A stretch of DNA of 64,000 nt. Source: Siphonodentalium dalli (Eukaryota; Mollusca; Scaphopoda; Gadilida; Siphonodentaliidae). The position numbers were made by a program, and so were the translations under genes. Each line of letters starts with the position of its first letter. Within the stretch, counting starts at the first letter, position 1. The stretch spans positions 46,851,549 through 46,915,548 of the forward strand of contig CP136067.1 of assembly GCA_032622095.1 (NCBI GenBank). Reading direction: 5' to 3'. This document shows, in pieces, positions 8,345 to 20,670 of this stretch. Under the pieces are notes generated by a model. That model saw only the letters and a list, made by a program, of their open reading frames with translations, did no database searches and was not told where the DNA came from.

Positions 8345-11300
8345 ATTCCTAACATCACTTTCGACATAGACGATACCATGGATATCATCCAGCTGTTGAG
8401 CCCTTGTGACTTCAAGCTTCACGTCGACGAGTCGTCCAGAGATAGCGGTATAGACGTAGAGGTAAGCAGGATTAGAGCAGGAGAAATTGCCAACTCGTAC
8501 AAACGTGATTTTTAAGGACCTATTATCCGTAATTTAGAGAAACAATTTCAGATTAAACATTGTGCTTATTTAAGAACAGTATTAAGGAATAGATCACCAG
8601 TTAGTTCGTCAGTTCGTTTTATGCGAAGATTCGAACGCAACCACAGTAATGAACACGAACGTATGTATTATGACACCTACATGCTCACATTGTGTTATGT
8701 ATTTTATTCGCATATTTTCGATTATTTTCTTTCAATAGTCTATGCTATAATGTATAATATAAGAGGCACAGAATGTTCCACACAGGAAATAGTAATTGAG
8801 TTCCTTGACATAAATTTTAATTGATATGGCTAATTATATCCACAGTAATGAATATAATTTGTTTTCCAGACACCAACTACTGCACACATCAGCGAACATG
8901 AGGGCAGCTTCAGTTCGTTTCTCCCATCAGAAACACCTACTAAGTCTGAGGTACGTTATATTATTATTTCTAAAATTAAGAAAACAATGAACGCCACATT
9001 AATAGGTTAATAAGATTAATCTGCGCAAGAAGGTACAATATAATGTTTTACTTAAATAGCTCAGAGTTAGCCACCCCCGCCTGGTAGCTTTCGGGGTCAT
9101 ATATATATAGCCCCTGCGAGTGGTGGAAATCCGGATCCACCACTGCTATAAATATCAAGAGAGGACTAATAATTATTTAAATAGAACGTCCACCATCTGG
9201 GTTATCCCACGAACAAGTATTTTAAGTGGCCTGGCGACTCGGTCCAAGATAGCGGCTTCTCTACATTCCTTAATTGGAACTAGAACTCAGTGCGGTCAAC
9301 ACGTCCGCAATGATTGGGTTGTCAGTGGACACATGTTACATTGTCTGTATTATCCGTGTAAAACGCCAAATATACGATAATTACAGAGGTTGCATGCATG
9401 TGTGTATCCACCCTAAGACAAGAAGCCATATTTCTATAGTGTATGTGTGGCATCTAAGTTTACGCTTATAATTTAAGTATTTAAATACAAACAGCTAAGC
9501 AAATAATTATATGATATTTTGATACATGTATCACTGTTCTAAATATTTCGCTTCCAGTTGTCCATCCGTCGTAGACCAGTTCGATGTCTTTTCGGACGTT
9601 CAAAATCCTCCGACAACTGTCTGAAACGCCAGATCACCGAGAAATGTGATGTCATCGAACCACCAGCCAAACGCCATATGTTAGAGAAATCAGACAAAGA
9701 CGACATGAGAATTAAAGAAGCTCTCAACTCCATGACCTCCAACGTTGATCTGATCGGTGACGGGACCTCGATCTACACCCTCCGCGTCATCTCAGGTCGA
9801 CACAAGGACCTCAAGTACATCTCCCCACAAACAGTGAGTGATTTCAATGTATTAATGTATCTATTCGATAATCGAGACATACATGTATTTGATTGTCGTA
9901 TACGTGTAATATGAATGTTTCCATGTTGCTTTTGTGCCCAACTATCTGGACTTCCTTCTATATCTGAAATTCAAACTGATAGAAAAGTAAACTGTTCAAA
10001 TTATGACGGGATAACAAGCCTATGGCTTTTATAAAAATAATTGCTATGTAAATGTTACCTCAAGTTTCAATACAGGCAGCTACAATGTAAAGGCGGAAAT
10101 TCAAATATAGTTCTCTGTTCTCTCATAAATGTTGGAATAGTTAAGCGAGTGCAGGGATGAGTAAGAGTGAGGTGTGATAGAAGGGATAAGATAATAAAGT
10201 AGTTAGGAAAGATGTGTGATAAATGGTGTATACAGTCATGTCTCGAAATTCTTCACTAGACGTCCAGTGTTCTTATAGGATGAGTAAAACAAATACGCTA
10301 AAATATCCAAGTGCCGTAATTTCATCGTAGACTTGTTCCAGTTTTAAAATATAGATAGTGAAATTCATAATTTTTGTTTACAGTTGGAACATTTGATGTC
10401 AGGCCGATTCAGCAACAGCATCGACGAGTTTGTGGTCGTAGACTGTCGATACCCATATGAGTACGAAGGTGGACATATCCAGGTACGTGTGCGTCACCGA
10501 CATGACCTCTGCTCTAATATTTGCCAATATAACAATCAGCAATCGATTTATTAAATTATTTTAATGGCATTATTTTGATTGACAACATTATTTTATTACG
10601 TAACAAATATCAATATATAAGTTGAAATTACATATCCATGTATTACACATTTGTACATGTATATCCGTATAGTTTTATTTCTTTTGTTTTTTTTCCTGAT
10701 AATGAGTCCAATAATTAAATTGGTAACACGCTCAGACCATCAATTCAGATTTATTGTATCACTCTTAATGGTGGTGTGTGTCAAGAATCTAAATGCAGCC
10801 ACCCATTGTTAACAATCGTCAATACCAGAACAAAATTATATTTTTGTTATAATAATGATCAGTTTTCCTATCGGCCGATTTTGCGGTTGAATTGAGTAGT
10901 GTTTGTATTGTCTTAGGGTCTGTATCTAAGTCACAAGTAACTTCTTATTTACAGGATGCTGAGAATCTCCACACACAGGCGATGATCGAGAAGAGGTTTT
11001 TGGGCGACGCTCCCCTCAAACACCGGACCATCGTCATCTTTCACTGCGAGTTCTCATCTGAACGCGGTCCAAAAATGTAAGTATCAATTCTATGTCAACC
11101 ATAGTTGATTAATGTATTAACATATGGATGGAATAGTCTAATTGACAAACCTTAAAACACTAAATTATTTTTCATTATAATTACCATGTTGTTTGCATCG
11201 TGCATAGAGTACACGTGTATTTTACACTAATCCATGGATCAAATTCATTAATGTTATGCTTATATTCGGTATAAAAGCAGATGGTCCCATATATGGCCGG

Positions 11301-11965
11301 ATTTAGTATACAGTACCCCTTTAAGTTTAGCATGAAAATGAAAAGGAGAAATTGGAGCATTATTTAATTATTTAATATGATGTAAGCATACACGTAGCAA
11401 TACAGTTCACTGCATGTATACGTGATTGCTATGTCGTGAGCGAAGGTTTATATCTGAATGTATTTTTTCTAGGCTCAGACACCTGCGACAGAAGGACAGA
11501 GAGTTGAACGCCGAGAATTATCCGAACCTGTTTTACCCTGAAATCTATATCCTTCATGGCGGATATAAGGAATTCTTCGAATCCAAACAGGTGCGTTTTG
11601 TTTCGCTACATTTTCGAAATTCGTTTCAACTCTGTACATATACCTAATAAAATATGGTGACAAGACATTGTGCCAATAAGCTCACGTTTGATACACGCAT
11701 GTGTAGAGTAATTGCAACAAATGTAGTCCACTGTCGATGCAACGGTGTTTCAGCACCTCAACAAGTACTTTTTCTACATATAGTTCGTGAAACTGTGAAT
11801 ATTATTTTGTACTTATTTGCTATATATTACTCTTTCCAGGCGCTCTGCACCCCGCAGTCATATCGACCTATGCTGCACCAGGATTATTCATCTCAGCTAC
11901 GTCACTTCCGAGCCAAGTCCAAGTCCTGGTCCAACGGTCAGAGGAAGGGGTCGCTGAGATTCTAG
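8345..11965 (+). CDS. cdc25: CDC25-type M-phase inducer phosphatase (G2), spans units 1-2
   Basis: Dual-specificity phosphatase that removes inhibitory phosphates from cyclin-dependent kinases to start mitosis. Exons: I 8345-8461, II 8870-8950, III 9558-9833, IV 10384-10482, V 10955-11076, VI 11473-11590, VII 11840-11965 (stop TAG). Phases agree throughout and give 312 residues. Residues 1-66 form a short regulatory N-terminus with [14 protein letters not shown] (DSG, like the CDC25A phosphodegron) and ETPTKSE. Residues 134-158 (VDLIGD...HKDLKYISP) lead into the rhodanese-like catalytic domain ([17 protein letters not shown], then [12 protein letters not shown] with Cys222 and Arg228, GGYKEFF, YRPM). 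Vertebrate CDC25s are longer, mostly at the N-terminus. Start is uncertain: a Kozak-perfect ACCATGG at 8378 gives 301 residues; otherwise an upstream exon is missing. Strong family call, uncertain 5' end. Confidence 0.93.
9094..9143. repeat. Two small hairpins in intron II
   Basis: GGGGTCATATATATATAGCCCC at 9094-9115 (GGGG/CCCC arms around a TA run) is followed by a perfect 8-bp stem, GTGGTGGA...TCCACCAC, at 9120-9143. Both recur in units 2-4. The segment is deleted in unit 5, and the second hairpin is imperfect in unit 6. No function is assigned. Confidence 0.7.
9380..9420. mobile_element. Surviving right terminal repeat of a transposon-like element (intron II)
   Basis: The stretch containing TGCATGTGTGTATCCACCCT is the reverse complement of a sequence found ~0.6-0.75 kb upstream in units 5 and 6 (44602-44637, 54331-54365). 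In units 1-4 the left part is absent, so only one end remains. Equivalent positions in units 2-4 are 8705 bases apart. Confidence 0.5.
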
Positions 11966-14900
11966 CTGTTCGTCATCATCAAGTTGTTGTTACTCTGTTG
12001 TTTGTTGTTATTTGTTTTCATGTTATTTCTCAGACACCAGTGCACCAAGATTTGATCAGCGTACTTAATGGGTAGTCACATGTCTTTCTTGACTAACTAT
12101 TTGTTAATACATCCCCCTCCCCAATGGGTAGCAATATATGAACTGCTTGGTGTGTGAGATATTTGTTTTGTTTTCAAGCTTAGCTGTGATACTGTTATTG
12201 TTATTTATAAAATGTATATGCCGTAAAGACCTCGCTAAATTATTGTTAATATATATTGTTTCACATAACGTGCTACATTGTAAATAAATATTGTTGTCAA
12301 ACTTATGTTACTACTCTATCGACGAGAATGGCACATTGCCAGTTCCCTCAACCCATGGCCCAATACTGTCCCAGAAGATCTGTTGAATATCATTTCTCGT
12401 GGAGGCATGTTGTTAATGAAGTTATCGTCGTGTATGTTGAATCTAAATCAACAGTGAGAGACATTCATTGGTAGAAATCCAGTTGATTACCATAATAAAA
12501 CAAAATTAGTGTAACGTGAGTGTTACTTTGGAATTTACTAATTTTGTAATACAAAATGTGTATGCTATACTTTTGTAATAAAATGGGTAATTCCAAAGTA
12601 ACAACCACATTACAATAATTTTAGTTTAATAGTATATGTTCGAAGTTCGAACCCATGACCTCGTCTAGCCCAGAGTGATTTTCTCCACGACCGGAAGTCC
12701 TGTTGTCATATGAAGTCCGCATTGTTGCATTTATCGACATACGTGTATATTGATCTTCCGAGCATCACTGGAATGTTATGGAAGTGAGCATTACTAAGGA
12801 TAATTTCAAGTTGTTAATGAAGTTATCGTCGTGTATGTTGAATCTAAATCAACAGTGAGAGACATTCATTGGTAGAAATCCAGTTGATTACCATAATTAA
12901 AAAAAATTAGTGTAACGTGAGTGTTACTTTGGAATTTACTAATTTTGTAATACAAAATGTGTATGCTATACTTTTGTAATAAAATGGGTAATTCCAAAGT
13001 AACAACCACATTACAATAATTTTAGTTTAATAGTATATTTTCGAAGTTCGAACCCATGACCTCGTCTAGCCCAGAGTGATTTTCTCCACGACCGGAAGTC
13101 CTGTTGCCACTTGCATCTAATAACATAATATGTACTTGTTCGTTCCATTTTCAGTACAAGCCCCAGACTATGTCTCGTGTTGAATTTTCATTAAGAGTGA
13201 GCAATACTCAATTTTTTTGGTCAAACTGTCAAAGTAGGATGCTTGTGGAATTTGTTGACGAGGGACCCGAGGATTTTAATTCCCATAAGAGGATTATTAA
13301 AGATCCAGAAATAGGAAACCTTGTTATTGCCGAAACAACATTATCTCATTAAGCGGCTTCATTTTGGGAAATCCTTATAAGGAATCGAAACCCTATATAT
13401 ACAGCAAAACGTAAGCTAATACGAGTGGTACTCGGTAGCCGAGAGTTCTATATTCCCGGTTCATACACAGGCGCGCAAGGTAAGTTACGATTACTCATTC
13501 TCATGTTCTTATGTGGCCTTCACGTCAACTATATGGAAGAATTCAACCAGATCCATTAAATTGAAGCATGTATGGTTTCATCGCTTCATGGTCAGGATCG
13601 AGATAATCGTTTTAGACACTCTACTTGATTGTTTTTATTGTAACTCTCAGTACAACTCCAAAAAATATGCAATCAGAACAGTCAATATAGTAAGTACTAT
13701 TGGATATCAAATCGTGTATTTATATATGCTCATAAAACGGGGGTTTGTCCATAGTTTGAATTATAACGGATGCATATTAAATTATAAACTGTCACTGTTC
13801 ATTTTGGGTTGCCACTTAAATCACCGTGGAATTGTTCTCGCTTTTCAGCACACCCCTGTCCAGTTCCGAAAATAAAAAAAGTCGACAAAGAGCAGTATTG
13901 CTTGCCAGTTTATTGATGATACGGCAAAAAAATAAAGAGCGTTTGCTTCACTTATGTGTAACTTACCTATATATAAGTCTAATATATAGGTACTTTTTGT
14001 GTAAAAACTAAATTCCTAGTGCTTCGTCCCTTTCCAACACGCGCCACCTAAATATAAGACCAATTGCGAAGTTTTCCAGCTCTTATAACATACCCTTAGT
14101 CGGATGTATGTAACAATATAAAGAGCGTTCAGTTATGTATGTTCCCGGTGTGGTAAAAATATAGAGCGTTTGCCTCACTGCTGTGCGGATGGTTGAACTC
14201 AGTTAAACATTGAACCTAAAACGCTCTTTATAGTGTTACACCTATACATAGTTACGCAATGTGGTAGTATATATGGATGGACGATATAATCAGATGAAAT
14301 GTCGTCATACAGACTGTATACATGTATCTCCAAAAACAAATTCACATAAGTATTAGAAATTGATGTCCGCACAAGAGTTAGAAATATGCTCTTTAGAAAC
14401 AAGTCATGAATAGACTGTCAATGAACGCTCTTTATTGTTTCATGGTGCCTCTATATATATTTATAGAACTCATTGGCATAGGGCCTACGTCGTCCGGATT
14501 GTTGTATTTATCGACCTACGTGTATATTGATCTTCCGAACATCACTGGAATGTTATAGAAGTTACCATTACTAAGGATAATTCGGGGGCAATACCTGAGT
14601 TGAAAAACAAAACGAATTCTTCAAACTTGTCATATTCGCAAAGTTCCTCTCGGAGTGATAAGCTCCAACGCGCGCCACATAAATATAAGACCAACTGCGA
14701 AGTTTTCCAGCTCTTGTAACATACCATTAGTCGGCTGTATGTAACAATATAAAGAGCGTTCAGTTATGTATGTTCCCGGTGTGGTAAAAATATAGCGCGT
14801 TTGCCTCACTGCTGTGCGGAGGGTTGAACTCAGTTAAACATTGAACCTAAAACGCTCTTTATATGGTTACGCCTATACATAGTTACGCAATGTGGTTGTA

Positions 14901-17900
14901 TATATATATGATCAATATAATCAGATGAAATGTCGTCATACAGACTGCATAAATAGATCTCCAAAAATAAATTCACATGAGCATTAGAAACTGTTTCCAC
15001 ACAAGAGTTAGAAATATGCTCTTTAGAAACATGTCATGAATATACTGTCAATTAACGCACTTTATTGTTTCATGATGCCCCTATATATATTTATAGAACT
15101 CAATGACTAACATAGGGCCTGTATACGTCATCCGTTGGCATAAGCAGTCCGCATTGTTGCATTTATCGACATACGTGTATATTGATCTTCCGAAAATCAC
15201 TGGAATGTTATTGAAGTGAGCATTACTAAGGATAATTTGGGGCCAAAACCTGAGTTGAAAACAAAACGAAACGAATCCTTCTATCTTGTCACATTCGCAA
15301 AGCTCCCCTCGGAGTGATAAGCTCCTCATGGAGTGATAATGTTAACGACGAAACATATAAGTTGGTTCCGGTGATTAATAAAGGGGTCAGACTTTCACAC
15401 TATCAGGCGAGAAAACGCCGCCAGTCGCGCTTATGGGCTAGGGACATAGTACGAAGTGACTCTTTGTCGGTTGAAATTCAATCACTTGCACAATATGGTA
15501 AGCCAAGCTCAACTGAAGTCACGTGATATGTGCGCGTAGTTAATAAAATGGTGTCCCGTCTTAACTTGTCAGTTCAATTTCATTTTGTAGCAGTAGAAAA
15601 CGCATATTCATATATAAACACTCAATACTTTCAACTATCTACAATATGGTATGTTTAAAATTATGTTTACATATACACAGAACCGGATCTCTTAATAATG
15701 TGTACCTATTTTGTTTTAAGTTACAACACCCGTTCCGCGCTGATATGTGCTAACTGACTTTTACATTTGGATTTGTCTTTTACAATTGTCTTTTATTTGC
15801 TGTTTATATACACTCTCCGCGAATTTGTGAATAGAAAAACATACAATTCAATAACCTCACTGCTCTTCATCGTGGAGGCCGGAATACGTGGAGGCCGGAA
15901 TAAAGAGTATTATATTGAAGTTAGTAGGTCGCATATTAAGATTGTTGAATTATCATCACATTGGTGGTAACAATGGTGCATGCATTGTCCGGACTACATT
16001 CATAGAATTTAGAAAAGTTAGGTCCCGATGTTCTTCAGCAGATAACAAAAAAAAGCGCAGTGTCACTGTTAGTATATTTTGTGGGCCTTCGTGAGGTTCG
16101 TGATCCCCCATTGATCGTTATTCATCTTCAGCAAATCACCGACTGACTAAATTGCTAACATAGTTGATAAGTTGTAAACAATATAGTTGACAGTTCCTGG
16201 GCTGAATTTCACTCACAAACTGTTATCTCACTTCCAAACATGCGACTAAACACTTCTGAACAAGAAATCTAACACGTTGTCATGCGCATCGACGCTGCTC
16301 TTCCCACTATCTGTGTAATTTTAACGCCCCGAGTTGTGATAGGCAACCGTATTCGTGAGCAACATTCTGCCACGCGATCCCGATGTGTTACAATTTGTTA
16401 TCATACAACATCGCGAATCGTTTCTCACGTATTTTCAAAATAAACAACATTATGTCCCTTACTTTATAAGCAGTAAAGTTTGGACTTTTTATTCATTCGC
16501 TTTCTCGCCTTGTACCCATTGTGAGTATCGTCGTCATCGCGTGGTTATTAGTTTTACCGTGTACCTCAATCCATTTCAAATGTTTCAAAACTGGTACTTG
16601 TAGAGCCCTAATGCTATTATTTAAATTTTCGAACTGGAATACACCTCTATGTCGATACACATATTTTAAGTTATAATATATTCCCTTACATTTATCATTC
16701 ACATCGCCACCGCATAAACTGGATCAAATATATCTTATCAGTGGCATGTAGCGTGTGCTCATTGTCTGACATTCTTTAGCGAGGTGATGGAATTTAGCGG
16801 CAACAATTTATTGCCCAATATATATTTTAGTTGCCTGAATATTTCCGCGTGTTATTAAATATTTCAAATAAATGAACGTATCGGAGAATATTACCAGAAT
16901 AGATCAAATTCCCACAGTATAAATTTATTATATTATTAATATATGGCCTATATTTATCGAGAGTGTAGTTGATTGTAGGTTGATATCCGAGTTGACGTCA
17001 ATACGTCCTCTTTTGCCATATTAATTAATTGAAACCATTTTTCTTTCAGATTCCTAACATCACTTTCGACATAGACGATACCATGGATATCATCCAGCTG
17101 TTGAGCCCTTGTGACTTCAAGCTTCACGTCGACGAGTCGTCCAGAGATAGCGGTATAGACGTAGAGGTAAGCAGGATTAGAGCAGGAGAAATTGCCAACT
17201 CGTACAAACGTGATTTTTAAGGACCTATTATCCGTAATTTAGAGAAACAATTTCAGATTAAACATTGTGCTTATTTAAGAACAGTATTAAGGAATAGATC
17301 ACCAGTTAGTTCGTCAGTTCGTTTTATGCGAAGATTCGAACGCAACCACAGTAATGAACACGAACGTATGTATTATGACACCTACATGCTCACATTGTGT
17401 TATGTATTTTATTCGCATATTTTCGATTATTTTCTTTCAATAGTCTATGCTATAATGTATAATATAAGAGGCACAGAATGTTCCACACAGGAAATAGTAA
17501 TTGAGTTCCTTGACATAAATTTTAATTGATATGGCTAATTATATCCACAGTAATGAATATAATTTGTTTTCCAGACACCAACTACTGCACACATCAGCGA
17601 ACATGAGGGCAGCTTCAGTTCGTTTCTCCCATCAGAAACACCTACTAAGTCTGAGGTACGTTATATTATTATTTCTAAAATTAAGAAAACAATGAACGCC
17701 ACATTAATAGGTTAATAAGATTAATCTGCGCAAGAAGGTACAATATAATGTTTTACTTAAATAGCTCAGAGTTAGCCACCCCCGCCTGGTAGCTTTCGGG
17801 GTCATATATATATAGCCCCTGCGAGTGGTGGAAATCCGGATCCACCACTGCTATAAATATCAAGAGAGGACTAATAATTATTTAAATAGAACGTCCACCA

Positions 17901-19336
17901 TCTGGGTTATCCCACGAACAAGTATTTTAAGTGGCCTGGCGACTCGGTCCAAGATAGCGGCTTCTCTACATTCCTTAATTGGAACTAGAACTCAGTGCGG
18001 TCAACACGTCCGCAATGATTGGGTTGTCAGTGGACACATGTTACATTGTCTGTATTATCCGTGTAAAACGCCAAATATACGATAATTACAGAGGTTGCAT
18101 GCATGTGTGTATCCACCCTAAGACAAGAAGCCATATTTCTATAGTGTATGTGTGGCATCTAAGTTTACGCTTATAATTTAAGTATTTAAATACAAACAGC
18201 TAAGCAAATAATTATATGATATTTTGATACATGTATCACTGTTCTAAATATTTCGCTTCCAGTTGTCCATCCGTCGTAGACCAGTTCGATGTCTTTTCGG
18301 ACGTTCAAAATCCTCCGACAACTGTCTGAAACGCCAGATCACCGAGAAATGTGATGTCATCGAACCACCAGCCAAACGCCATATGTTAGAGAAATCAGAC
18401 AAAGACGACATGAGAATTAAAGAAGCTCTCAACTCCATGACCTCCAACGTTGATCTGATCGGTGACGGGACCTCGATCTACACCCTCCGCGTCATCTCAG
18501 GTCGACACAAGGACCTCAAGTACATCTCCCCACAAACAGTGAGTGATTTCAATGTATTAATGTATCTATTCGATAATCGAGACATACATGTATTTGATTG
18601 TCGTATACGTGTAATATGAATGTTTCCATGTTGCTTTTGTGCCCAACTATCTGGACTTCCTTCTATATCTGAAATTCAAACTGATAGAAAAGTAAACTGT
18701 TCAAATTATGACGGGATAACAAGCCTATGGCTTTTATAAAAATAATTGCTATGTAAATGTTACCTCAAGTTTCAATACAGGCAGCTACAATGTAAAGGCG
18801 GAAATTCAAATATAGTTCTCTGTTCTCTCATAAATGTTGGAATAGTTAAGCGAGTGCAGGGATGAGTAAGAGTGAGGTGTGATAGAAGGGATAAGATAAT
18901 AAAGTAGTTAGGAAAGATGTGTGATAAATGGTGTATACAGTCATGTCTCGAAATTCTTCACTAGACGTCCAGTGTTCTTATAGGATGAGTAAAACAAATA
19001 CGCTAAAATATCCAAGTGCCGTAATTTCATCGTAGACTTGTTCCAGTTTTAAAATATAGATAGTGAAATTCATAATTTTTGTTTACAGTTGGAACATTTG
19101 ATGTCAGGCCGATTCAGCAACAGCATCGACGAGTTTGTGGTCGTAGACTGTCGATACCCATATGAGTACGAAGGTGGACATATCCAGGTACGTGTGCGTC
19201 ACCGACATGACCTCTGCTCTAATATTTGCCAATATAACAATCAGCAATCGATTTATTAAATTATTTTAATGGCATTATTTTGATTGACAACATTATTTTA
19301 TTACGTAACAAATATCAATATATAAGTTGAAATTAC
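10632..19336 (+). repeat. Array unit 2 (8705 bp)
   Basis: Same order as unit 1. It shares T at 14086 with unit 3 (22791), where units 1, 4 and 5 have G. It has the intact AAAGATCC and the shorter C-run that distinguish it from unit 1. Confidence 0.97.
11966..17049. other. Spacer of unit 2 between G2 and G3
   Basis: Contents match the unit 1 spacer: 3' UTR with AATAAA at 12283, hairpin module pair 12409-13106, two 631-bp sub-repeats 14034-15324, donor-like ATG/GTAAGC at 15495, TATAAA 16918, CRE 16993. No further gene recognised. Confidence 0.8.
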
Positions 19337-20670
19337 ATATCCATGTATTACACATTTGTACATGTATATCCGTATAGTTTTATTTCTTTTGTTTTTTTTC
19401 CTGATAATGAGTCCAATAATTAAATTGGTAACACGCTCAGACCATCAATTCAGATTTATTGTATCACTCTTAATGGTGGTGTGTGTCAAGAATCTAAATG
19501 CAGCCACCCATTGTTAACAATCGTCAATACCAGAACAAAATTATATTTTTGTTATAATAATGATCAGTTTTCCTATCGGCCGATTTTGCGGTTGAATTGA
19601 GTAGTGTTTGTATTGTCTTAGGGTCTGTATCTAAGTCACAAGTAACTTCTTATTTACAGGATGCTGAGAATCTCCACACACAGGCGATGATCGAGAAGAG
19701 GTTTTTGGGCGACGCTCCCCTCAAACACCGGACCATCGTCATCTTTCACTGCGAGTTCTCATCTGAACGCGGTCCAAAAATGTAAGTATCAATTCTATGT
19801 CAACCATAGTTGATTAATGTATTAACATATGGATGGAATAGTCTAATTGACAAACCTTAAAACACTAAATTATTTTTCATTATAATTACCATGTTGTTTG
19901 CATCGTGCATAGAGTACACGTGTATTTTACACTAATCCATGGATCAAATTCATTAATGTTATGCTTATATTCGGTATAAAAGCAGATGGTCCCATATATG
20001 GCCGGATTTAGTATACAGTACCCCTTTAAGTTTAGCATGAAAATGAAAAGGAGAAATTGGAGCATTATTTAATTATTTAATATGATGTAAGCATACACGT
20101 AGCAATACAGTTCACTGCATGTATACGTGATTGCTATGTCGTGAGCGAAGGTTTATATCTGAATGTATTTTTTCTAGGCTCAGACACCTGCGACAGAAGG
20201 ACAGAGAGTTGAACGCCGAGAATTATCCGAACCTGTTTTACCCTGAAATCTATATCCTTCATGGCGGATATAAGGAATTCTTCGAATCCAAACAGGTGCG
20301 TTTTGTTTCGCTACATTTTCGAAATTCGTTTCAACTCTGTACATATACCTAATAAAATATGGTGACAAGACATTGTGCCAATAAGCTCACGTTTGATACA
20401 CGCATGTGTAGAGTAATTGCAACAAATGTAGTCCACTGTCGATGCAACGGTGTTTCAGCACCTCAACAAGTACTTTTTCTACATATAGTTCGTGAAACTG
20501 TGAATATTATTTTGTACTTATTTGCTATATATTACTCTTTCCAGGCGCTCTGCACCCCGCAGTCATATCGACCTATGCTGCACCAGGATTATTCATCTCA
20601 GCTACGTCACTTCCGAGCCAAGTCCAAGTCCTGGTCCAACGGTCAGAGGAAGGGGTCGCTGAGATTCTAG
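17050..20670 (+). CDS. cdc25: CDC25-type phosphatase (G3), spans units 2-3
   Basis: Exons: I 17050-17166, II 17575-17655, III 18263-18538, IV 19089-19187, V 19660-19781, VI 20178-20295, VII 20545-20670. The predicted protein is identical to G2 over all 312 residues, including catalytic Cys222 and Arg228, the DSG at 33-35 and the terminal KGSLRF. All splice borders are preserved. The internal ATG with Kozak context is at 17083. With no amino-acid change from G2, the duplication is recent, or gene conversion is active. Whether all copies are transcribed cannot be seen here. Confidence 0.93.

Larger units (their letters stand above)
1927..10631 (+). repeat. Array unit 1 (8705 bp)
   Basis: First of seven head-to-tail units. 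The sequence from 1927 reappears at 10632, 19337, 28042 and 36747, exactly 8705 bases apart each time. Unit order is: CDC25 exons V-VII, 3' UTR, spacer repeats, upstream region, exons I-IV. Unit 1 differs from units 2-4 by a missing base near 4600 (AAAATCC against AAAGATCC), one extra C near 5151, and G rather than T at 5381 against units 2 and 3. Confidence 0.97.

Noticed and set aside
13104-13352. Open frame with EFVDEGPEDFNSHKRIIKDPE
   Set aside because: It looks somewhat protein-like, but unit 1 has a frameshift and unit 7 an internal deletion that breaks it. It may be a decayed element.
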